From the NCBI GenBank assembly GCA_028877195.1, contig JAPPIL010000090.1:1-11873 (forward strand): a stretch of DNA of 11,873 nucleotides, given 5' to 3'. Under the pieces are notes generated by a model that ran no database searches, was not told where the DNA came from, and saw only the letters and a list, made by a program, of their open reading frames with translations. The translations under genes were made by a program, and so were the position numbers. How positions within the stretch are numbered: the stretch's first letter is position 1; each line of letters begins with the position of its first letter. The stretch is from Pseudomonadota bacterium (GTDB lineage Bacteria; Bdellovibrionota_B; Oligoflexia; Oligoflexales; JAPPIL01). This document shows positions 1 through 4,915 of the stretch, one piece after another.

Positions 1-67
1 TCTAATGTAGCGAGCGAATAAAATTTTGTTTCCGACTCAAACCAGCATATGTCTTGAGACGATAGGG

Positions 68-97
68 GAGGAGCGCGAGGAGGGGAACGCTCCTCGC
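68..97. other. Two overlapping, mutually exclusive hairpins downstream of the pseudouridine synthase gene
   Basis: GAGGAGCG at 68-75 pairs perfectly with CGCTCCTC at 88-95, while GCGAGGAG at 75-82 pairs perfectly with CTCCTCGC at 90-97. Each is an 8-bp GC-rich stem and they share the right arm, so only one can form at a time. On the minus strand, the sense strand of the neighbouring gene, the T-run comes before the stem, so this is not a classical intrinsic terminator. It may still protect or end the transcript. Bases 1-67 contain no coding segment I can recognise. Confidence 0.5.
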
Positions 98-131
98 ATA
101 AAAAAATAGGAATTACTTATGCAACAAAGCG
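98..131 (-). repeat. Left-edge copy of the GCTTTGTTGCATAAG repeat (IS903-type terminal repeat-like)
   Basis: Read on the minus strand, GCTTTGTTGCATAAGTAA is followed by one variable base pair position, CCTA, seven T and AT. The same sequence lies at 11822-11855 on the plus strand with one substitution and one extra T. Eighteen bases match exactly. The first 15 or so resemble, from memory, the IS903 inverted repeat GGCTTTGTTGAATAAATC. The copy supplies the last five codons and the stop of the pseudouridine synthase gene. The two edge copies face outward, as if the same mobile element lay beyond both ends of the window. No transposase is visible. Confidence 0.5.
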
Positions 132-1039
132 GTTGTATGCATTGGCAGATGCCTTTCAACCTGTGCTTGAAAATCCGCGGCGAGCGGGGCCTGCACCAAT
201 ACTTGACGATGCGGAAGTTTGCAAGCAAGCTGGGACGCGTGCAGCATGTGGCGAGGGGCACGCACATCAGGGCGGTTATCGCCATATTTTTTATCTCCAA
301 CAATCGGTAGTCCCAGACTTTGGAGTTGCACGCGGATCTGATGGCTGCGACCAGTATGGGGTTCACATTTGATCAAAGCGACAGACTGTGAGCATGCTAA
401 TAACGTGAATCTGGTAATCGCGAGTTTAGTTTGTTTTGATGGCTGGGCATACGCATGCACAAGCCCAACACTGCCGCGAATTGGGGTCAAGTAGCTGCGA
501 CACAGGTGTTGTTGCCAATGTGGAATTCCATACACCAGTGCGAGATAAGTCTTACGCACCTGTTGGTCTTTGAATTGCTCGGCTAGGAAGCGAGCTACTG
601 CTTGACTTTTAGCATAGACGATCGCTCCTGATGTCTCTTGATCAAGGCGATGAATGAGACGTAGCCCATGCCCATGCTGGCGTTGAAGCAAGCCAGTGAG
701 GTGTATTACCGCCTGCGCTCGTGTCGCTTGGGTTGGCAAGCATGGTGGCTTGTTGACAACGATAACCTGCTCATCTTCATAGAGAGTGGTTATCACTGCC
801 GATTGCTCAAGAGTAGGAGGAGTGGTGGTGGGAATTATCTCAACTTCGTCGCCGCTATGAACCTGTCGAGAAGCGATGCGCACTCGTTTACGGTTTAAAT
901 AAACGCCACCGACATCAAGAAAACGCCTGATGGCACGACGTGAAAAATGCGGGAACAGATAGACCAACGCCTTATCAATACGAGCAGGGAGCGGAATGGC
1001 ATTGTCGTTAGTAATTTTGTGCTTTAGGGGCGGCGGCAT
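113..1039 (-). CDS. RluA/RluC/RluD-family 23S rRNA pseudouridine synthase
   Basis: Isomerises uridine to pseudouridine, most likely in 23S rRNA, in the cytoplasm. From ATG at 1039 it has 308 residues. An S4 RNA-binding domain lies at about 17-67 (ARIDKALVYLFPHFSRRAIR). The catalytic domain has the family motif HRLDQETSGAIVYAKS at 130-145, with catalytic Asp133. Motif EPHTGRSHQIRVQL is at 226-239 and VGDKKYGD at 247-254. This order and length fit RluC or RluD; which uridine is modified cannot be read from sequence. The ATG lies 32 bases inside the end of the SurA-type gene, so translation is probably coupled; no strong ribosome-binding site is visible, and a TTG at 1051 is an alternative. The last codons (ALLHK) and stop lie in a repeat also found at the right edge, so the native C-terminus may have been replaced, though the catalytic domain is complete. 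Confidence 0.9.
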   Translation of the reverse strand: MPPPLKHKITNDNAIPLPARIDKALVYLFPHFSRRAIRRFLDVGGVYLNRKRVRIASRQVHSGDEVEIIPTTTPPTLEQSAVITTLYEDEQVIVVNKPPCLPTQATRAQAVIHLTGLLQRQHGHGLRLIHRLDQETSGAIVYAKSQAVARFLAEQFKDQQVRKTYLALVYGIPHWQQHLCRSYLTPIRGSVGLVHAYAQPSKQTKLAITRFTLLACSQSVALIKCEPHTGRSHQIRVQLQSLGLPIVGDKKYGDNRPDVRAPRHMLHASQLACKLPHRQVLVQAPLAADFQAQVERHLPMHTTALLHK

Positions 1040-1967
1040 GCTTGTAGTCAACGACTTTCACTCCCAGTTGTGCGCGTTTAGCTGCTAACCAGCGTTTAGT
1101 CTGCTTGAGCATCTTGCTATTGCGCAACTCTACTTCTAGCGTTTGTTTTTGGGCTTTAAACTCACGGTCAGATGCTAAACTTAAATCCTTGATATAAAAA
1201 ATATGAAACCCAAGTGCGGTTTGCACAGGCGCAGAGAACTCGCCTTTGTTCAAATCTTTGACACTTGCCTTGATCGTTGCCGACAAGTCATTGAGACGCA
1301 CTGGTGGCATCGACGCTGCTTGTGCTTGATCGTGATAAAGGTCAATAGCACTGGCAAAATTCAGCCCGCTGCGCAACTCCTTGTATGCTTCAACACTGCG
1401 TGCCTCTTGGTCTTTGGGCAAGTATATTTGCTGTAAGTGTAGGAGCGCATGGTCTTTGCCAGTCTTTTTTTGAAAATATGAACGCAACTCGGCATCGGTG
1501 ATTTTAATCAACGGTGAGATAACTAAACCATGAAACTTGCTGATTAAAATTTGCTGGCGAAAGTCAGTCCGATACTCATCGTAATTCTTGTCCTGTGTGC
1601 GCAAGAATTCTAACAATTCTTTTTTGCTTAAACCCTGCGCTTGCAGAAACTGCTCAATACGCTGCTCCACCTCTTGGTCAGCAATTCCCGCCCCTAGCTC
1701 GGTTAACGTATGTTGGGCAAGATGAATATTGATTAAATCATGCATCGCTTGCTGCAACGGCGGCGCTTGGTTGTCCACAGGGAAAGAGCTAAAGACTACC
1801 GCTCGTCCCTGCTCAACCTTATGCTGTGCCTCACTGAACAATACAGGTGTGCCGCCCGCAACCGCAACCACCCGATCTAATAATACCTCCGAGCTAGAGT
1901 CTTTATCTGCATAAGTGATCGTTGCGGCGACGAGACATAGTGCTGCTACCAAAAGATTATTTATCAT
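1008..1967 (-). CDS. SurA-type periplasmic peptidyl-prolyl isomerase/chaperone
   Basis: Probable periplasmic chaperone that helps exported, especially outer-membrane, proteins fold. ATG at 1967 gives 319 residues, preceded by a good ribosome-binding site (AAGGGGAGC), which decides against the GTG 42 bases upstream. Residues 1-20 (MINNLLVAALCLVAATITYA) look like a cleavable signal peptide. A SurA-N-like helical region covers about 27-145 (LLDRVVAVAGGTPVLFSEA opens it). One parvulin domain follows at about 174-262, with LLHLQQIYLP at its start and the typical GEFSAPVQTALGFHIFYI at its end, then a C-terminal helix. E. coli SurA has two parvulin domains, so this is the shorter single-domain type; PrsA-like or PpiD-like roles are possible. 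It sits 28 bases after a small hypothetical gene and overlaps the pseudouridine synthase gene. Confidence 0.8.
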   Translation of the reverse strand: MINNLLVAALCLVAATITYADKDSSSEVLLDRVVAVAGGTPVLFSEAQHKVEQGRAVVFSSFPVDNQAPPLQQAMHDLINIHLAQHTLTELGAGIADQEVEQRIEQFLQAQGLSKKELLEFLRTQDKNYDEYRTDFRQQILISKFHGLVISPLIKITDAELRSYFQKKTGKDHALLHLQQIYLPKDQEARSVEAYKELRSGLNFASAIDLYHDQAQAASMPPVRLNDLSATIKASVKDLNKGEFSAPVQTALGFHIFYIKDLSLASDREFKAQKQTLEVELRNSKMLKQTKRWLAAKRAQLGVKVVDYKHAAAPKAQNY

Positions 1968-1995
1968 GTTGCTCCCCTTCGCTCTGGTTGGCAAG

Positions 1996-2361
1996 TTAGG
2001 ACTTTGCACCAGAGTCGGTGCTGGTGTTTTCTTCAGTCTTGTCAGTGTTTGTGCTTGCCTCTGTTGTGCTCACCTCTTCTGCTTCCGCGTCTATTACCTC
2101 CGAACTTGGTTTGCTAGATTCAAACTTCAAATTGATAATCAATGTGTAGATATTTCGCCAAAGCATGGCATCTTTGCGTGCCCACGATTGGAAAAGCTTG
2201 CGAGCAGGACGGTTGAGCAATGCTTGATTCAAAAAGTAACGAGCAAATTCTTTTTTGTCATGGCGCTTGTGCAGTTCAACGACATGTTCAGGAATGATGA
2301 TAAGTTCAGAGCTGCCACTTCGCAACCAGAGATGATTTTTGACGAATCCCATTTGTATCAT
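1996..2361 (-). CDS. Small hypothetical protein with acidic, disordered tail
   Basis: I do not recognise this 121-residue protein. Residues 1-80 look folded: a strand-like SELIIIPEHVVEL at 18-30, a basic helical stretch (HKRHDKKEFARYFLNQALLNRPARKLFQSWARK) at about 31-63, then IYTLIINLKF at 71-80. Residues 81-121 are rich in Ser, Thr, Glu and Asp and are probably disordered. There is no signal peptide or membrane segment, so a cytoplasmic, perhaps nucleic-acid-binding or adaptor, protein is possible, but that is a guess from composition. The start could be ATG at 2361 or ATG at 2352 (MGFVKN); an AAAAGGAAC tract upstream fits either. It lies between the duplicated-domain gene (57 bases upstream) and the SurA-type gene (28 bases downstream), so it is probably co-transcribed with them. 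Confidence 0.6.
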   Translation of the reverse strand: MIQMGFVKNHLWLRSGSSELIIIPEHVVELHKRHDKKEFARYFLNQALLNRPARKLFQSWARKDAMLWRNIYTLIINLKFESSKPSSEVIDAEAEEVSTTEASTNTDKTEENTSTDSGAKS

Positions 2362-2396
2362 AATGTTTTAGTTCCTTTTGTTATGCGAGGAGTGGT

Positions 2397-2415
2397 GTTG
2401 CTTATGCGATAAAGC
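2397..2415 (-). repeat. Degenerate copy of the GCTTTGTTGCATAAG repeat after the STAS-like gene
   Basis: On the minus strand, GCTTTATCGCATAAGCAA starts three bases after the TAG stop of the duplicated-domain gene. It matches the edge copies at 15 of 18 positions. A little further on (2392 to 2381) the same strand reads CTCCTCGCATAA, identical to 90-101 on the plus strand, followed by an A-rich tract and AGGAA-like sequence in both places. The two similarities together suggest a decayed palindromic repeat of about 65 bp rather than chance. Confidence 0.35.
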
Positions 2416-2418
2416 TCC

Positions 2419-3177
2419 CTAGCCGCGGCGACGGCAATGTGCATCATCTCCAGCCCTATCAAGGTCATCGCTTTCCAAAGCAAGTGCGGCCCGATGCTTG
2501 GCACGAAAAACCTGAAAAGAGTAGTTTACCTGCTTGCCATTATAGCCAACTACCTTCTGTAAAAAATAACGCCGCAGAAAGTTTAGCAAGGCATTGAATT
2601 TATCAATATATGTAGAGTCAATGCTGAAGTTCGCACAATCTATCAACAACGACCAATGAGTATGCCAGTGCGCAAGGTTATTGGACAGTTTGCTCTTCAA
2701 GATTAAATACTTATCCTCGCTGTCCAATTGAAATTCTTGACTAAAACCTAACTCCACCACCTGCTGTTGAAAATGATTTTGAAGAATAACTTGGCTACGC
2801 AAATCACCGCTAATACCAGTGCGTGTTTGTCGCACCCCAAGAAATTCATATGCCTCCCGCGTCGTGCTAAACTGCGGAAACGGCAACATCTGATGCTCAT
2901 CGGTAGCATTGCAACACGCAACCTTACGCAAAAAAAGCTTCTGAAAGAAAGCATGCATCTGAACAAGAGAGTCCCTGATGCTCTTGTCAACAGCAGTGAT
3001 GCGAAGATTCTGGCAGTCGATCAACGCCTTGTAGGGGGTGTGCCAAGCTGACAACTGCTCCATCCACTGTTCACGCCAACTAGCTACGTCTGCCAAGCTT
3101 TCTAACGTATCACCGTCGGCAAACGACTGCTGTAGCAGTTTGCGCTGAAAGTCTGGAACAAAATCAATCTTGAGCAT
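2419..3177 (-). CDS. Protein with two copies of a STAS/SpoIIAA-like domain (function unknown)
   Basis: The product has 252 residues from ATG at 3177, with an AGAGG ribosome-binding site upstream. It contains an internal duplication. AWHTPYKALIDCQNL (44-58) matches HWHTHWSLLIDCANF (170-184). Each is followed by a helix ending in FFQKLFLRKVACCN (77-90) or FLRRYFLQKVVGYN (200-213), then by an F-x-x-F strand and an Ala-containing helix (PFPQFSTTREAYEFLG, about 99-114; SFQVFRAKHRAALALE, about 220-235). A strand ending in D/N, a helix, a second strand and a closing 'REAYEFL' helix recall STAS or SpoIIAA-like domains; this is inference from pattern only. It has no signal peptide or membrane segment. 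Its start overlaps the end of the VKOR-DsbA gene by 14 bases, so the two are probably translated together. The last 25 residues are charged, with a basic end (CRRRG). Confidence 0.75.
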   Translation of the reverse strand: MLKIDFVPDFQRKLLQQSFADGDTLESLADVASWREQWMEQLSAWHTPYKALIDCQNLRITAVDKSIRDSLVQMHAFFQKLFLRKVACCNATDEHQMLPFPQFSTTREAYEFLGVRQTRTGISGDLRSQVILQNHFQQQVVELGFSQEFQLDSEDKYLILKSKLSNNLAHWHTHWSLLIDCANFSIDSTYIDKFNALLNFLRRYFLQKVVGYNGKQVNYSFQVFRAKHRAALALESDDLDRAGDDAHCRRRG

Positions 3178-4348
3178 CAGCAAGTAGCCTCTCTATCTCG
3201 GTGCGTAAAGCAGCAAGGTTATGCGCATTCGCAAACAGCCTACCATTGATGAACAGAGCAGGAGTTCCCTGCACGCCGACATCAATGCCAAGCTCCACGT
3301 CCTCTTTTATTTTCTCTATTATCCATGCCGAGCTTTTGCAAGTTTCGATTTGTTGATCAGATAAACCGATTTGTTTCGCCCAGCTAACAGGGCTGGCAGT
3401 CTTTGCTTGCTCCTGTTCCGCAAACGCTAAATCATGATACGGCCAAAATTTTCCCGCTTCCCCCGCACAACGAGCCAAGGTTGCGATTTCACAAGCAAGT
3501 GGATGCCCTGCATGTTTCATCGTCTTGTTGCACTTCTTGTCGAGCGGAAAGTTTTTGAAGACGAAGAGCACTCGTTCACCGAATTGTTTCTTTAATTCCG
3601 ATAAGTTCTGGTCAAGGCGCTTGCAGGACGGGCATTGAAAGTCAACGAATTCAACAACCTTAACTTTGGCAGTATCCGAACCAAAGCGATAATCCTCACC
3701 ATTGCCGACATAACGAGACTTATTGATCGGTAACTGCACTGTCTTGAGTGTTTGTTCGGTGGTCGCTTGCGTCTGCTGTTGCACGGGCATCACTGGTTTA
3801 GTGAAGGAATGAATAGCGATGACCGCAGCAACGACTAGTGCGGCCGTAGATACTCCTTGGATCAGGTCTTTGATGCTGCCTTTGAAGACAAATTGCCGTC
3901 GTTGCACGATGAGTAGTAAGGTTTGGAGAAAACACACACAGTAAACACCGATGCAGGTAATACAGTAGGCTTTAATGTTGAGGTGCGAGATAACCCCTAA
4001 TAGCAACGACACCCCCGTGCCTGTAATGTTGGCGTAAGTATAGGCAAGGGCATGCTCGTGGGCGCTCTTGGTGTTGGACAATCCTATACCCAACAAGACT
4101 AACAAGAGCAGGAAATATGCCGCACCATAGATGCCGAGAGGAACATTGAACAATTCGCTATAAGGACTGTTAGCAACAGCATCGCAGTTAAATGTCGCAT
4201 TGATGTTGCAGCGATAAGTCTCACCACTTTGCATCTTGGTGCTGTAATGATGCGAAATGGTGTAGGAGCTAAATATCAAGCCTACCAACGGCAGGAGTAA
4301 ATATAGAGCATGCTTTTTGATTTTATCTTTGTTGATTAAGGTTGCCAT
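3164..4348 (-). CDS. VKOR-DsbA fusion: membrane disulfide-bond-forming protein
   Basis: One 394-residue chain joins an electron-passing membrane module to the thiol oxidase it recharges. The vitamin K epoxide reductase-like half (about 12-180) has roughly five membrane segments. It carries the loop cysteines Cys47 and Cys55, the family's NSPYSELFNVPLGIYG stretch with Ser61, and the active-site pair Cys129-Ile-Thr-Cys132. A linker follows, then a periplasmic DsbA-like thioredoxin domain (about 215-390). That domain has VVEFVDFQCPSC with the active-site pair Cys239/Cys242 and the cis-proline loop GTPALFING at Pro363. VKOR modules replace DsbB and use quinone as electron acceptor. All key residues are present, so it should be active. 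A strong ribosome-binding site (AGGAGGAAGG) precedes ATG 4348. It opens the downstream set including the SurA-type chaperone, which fits a job in envelope-protein folding. Confidence 0.92.
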   Translation of the reverse strand: MATLINKDKIKKHALYLLLPLVGLIFSSYTISHHYSTKMQSGETYRCNINATFNCDAVANSPYSELFNVPLGIYGAAYFLLLLVLLGIGLSNTKSAHEHALAYTYANITGTGVSLLLGVISHLNIKAYCITCIGVYCVCFLQTLLLIVQRRQFVFKGSIKDLIQGVSTAALVVAAVIAIHSFTKPVMPVQQQTQATTEQTLKTVQLPINKSRYVGNGEDYRFGSDTAKVKVVEFVDFQCPSCKRLDQNLSELKKQFGERVLFVFKNFPLDKKCNKTMKHAGHPLACEIATLARCAGEAGKFWPYHDLAFAEQEQAKTASPVSWAKQIGLSDQQIETCKSSAWIIEKIKEDVELGIDVGVQGTPALFINGRLFANAHNLAALRTEIERLLADAQD

Positions 4349-4386
4349 CCTTCCTCCTGGGCGTGCAATTAGTCGGTATAATCATG

Positions 4387-4405
4387 GTGCTGCGCTAGAC
4401 AGCAC
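4387..4405 (-). promoter_or_regulatory. Hairpin or operator dyad at the predicted 5' end of the VKOR-DsbA transcript
   Basis: GTGCTG (4387-4392) and CAGCAC (4400-4405) form a 6-bp perfect stem with a 7-base loop. The transcription start predicted from the promoter at 4412-4439 falls at about 4405, exactly where this dyad begins. It could be a 5'-terminal stem-loop that stabilises the mRNA or an operator over the start site. No T-run follows on either strand, so it is not a terminator. Confidence 0.35.
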
Positions 4406-4411
4406 AGATCA

Positions 4412-4439
4412 ATCATACCGTATCAAATAGTTATGGCAA
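4412..4439 (-). promoter_or_regulatory. Predicted sigma-70-type promoter for the VKOR-DsbA operon
   Basis: On the minus strand, a -35 box TTGCCA (4439 to 4434) and a -10 box TATGAT (4417 to 4412) each match the consensus at five of six positions. The spacer is 16 bases. The start would be about 4405, giving a leader of roughly 55 bases before the ATG at 4348. It lies in the 143-base gap after the tail-anchored protein gene, so the downstream genes probably have their own promoter. Confidence 0.5.
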
Positions 4440-4491
4440 ATTTGTCCAATGACCTACAGGTTATCATGGAGATTTGAGTCGGAAGAAACAG

Positions 4492-4746
4492 CTAGCCGTA
4501 AATCATCATCATCACGATTAATACTAGCAACATCACCGCTGCGATCGACCAGAGGATAATTCTGAAGGCAGGGTTCTCCTTGTCATGCGATTCATCAGAG
4601 GCAGGCTTGTCGCTAATTACAGTGCGCTCCGCAGTCTCCTGGTCTTGCGTAAACCTAATGATATTGTTCTCAACAGAAGCTTCGACGCTATCCAGCACCC
4701 TGTCAAAAGGATCTTTTGGGTCTTGCTTACCTGTCGCTTTAGTCAT
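4492..4746 (-). CDS. Small tail-anchored (single C-terminal membrane segment) protein
   Basis: I do not recognise this 84-residue product. Residues 1-60 are hydrophilic and charged (KQDPKDPFDRVLDSVEAS, then a Glu/Asp/Ser-rich stretch) and lack cysteine. Residues 62-83 (RIILWSIAAVMLLVLIVMMM) form one strong hydrophobic segment that reaches almost to the C-terminus (IYG). There is no N-terminal signal, so the N-terminal part should stay in the cytoplasm with the protein held in the inner membrane by its tail. The layout recalls SecE-like or small accessory membrane proteins, but I see no family motif and do not assign one. The gene lies 169 bases after secA on the same strand. ATG at 4746 is the only good start; its ribosome-binding site is weak. 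Confidence 0.7.
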   Translation of the reverse strand: MTKATGKQDPKDPFDRVLDSVEASVENNIIRFTQDQETAERTVISDKPASDESHDKENPAFRIILWSIAAVMLLVLIVMMMIYG

Positions 4747-4773
4747 CTGAATTATTACCGCTAGTTAACTCAT

Positions 4774-4789
4774 CTTGCTCGCACAGTTA
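4774..4789. repeat. Direct repeat, copy 1 (gap between secA and the tail-anchored protein gene)
   Basis: CTTGCTCGCACAGTTA matches CTTGTTCGCACAGTCA at 4895-4910 at 14 of 16 positions. The two copies bracket about 105 bases that include a GCTTTGTTGC repeat core next to the second copy and an inverted repeat in the middle. Confidence 0.45.
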
Positions 4790-4822
4790 CATGAAACAAC
4801 TTCCAATAAGTGCGAAACTATG

Positions 4823-4850
4823 TTGGCAAACATGACTATACAGATGCCAA
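4823..4850 (-). promoter_or_regulatory. Inverted repeat around a -10-like box upstream of the tail-anchored protein gene
   Basis: TTGGCA (4823-4828) and TGCCAA (4845-4850) are perfect inverted copies 16 bases apart. Between them, on the minus strand, lies TATAGT (4840 to 4835), a five-of-six match to a -10 box. No good -35 box sits at the right distance, so this may be an activator- or repressor-dependent promoter for the 84-residue protein, or chance. Confidence 0.25.
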
Positions 4851-4876
4851 GCACACACAAATCCTATCTTAAACAG

Positions 4877-4892
4877 TTACGCAACAAAGCCT
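4877..4892 (-). repeat. Short copy of the GCTTTGTTGC repeat after secA
   Basis: On the minus strand GGCTTTGTTGCGTAA begins about 25 bases after the secA stop. It shares GGCTTTGTTGC and TAA with the right-edge copy but the similarity fades beyond that. The neighbouring AACAAGC (4900 to 4894) can pair with GCTTTGTT apart from one bulged base, giving a small hairpin. Confidence 0.4.
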
Positions 4893-4894
4893 AG

Positions 4895-4910
4895 CTTGTT
4901 CGCACAGTCA
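4895..4910. repeat. Direct repeat, copy 2 (just after secA)
   Basis: Partner of 4774-4789, with two mismatches in 16. It sits within the first 25 bases after the secA stop codon and directly next to the GCTTTGTTGC repeat core. Confidence 0.45.
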
Positions 4911-4915
4911 TCATC

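Noticed and set aside
11..50. TTTGAGTCGGAA shared by the left edge (minus strand) and 4472-4483, with GAGTCGG again before the right-edge repeat and inside secA
   Set aside because: The match is short, one copy is inside coding sequence, and flanks do not align; probably chance.
119..898. Plus-strand open frames opposite the pseudouridine synthase gene, and similar frames opposite secA and pnp
   Set aside because: They show no family motifs and lie fully inside well-supported genes on the other strand.
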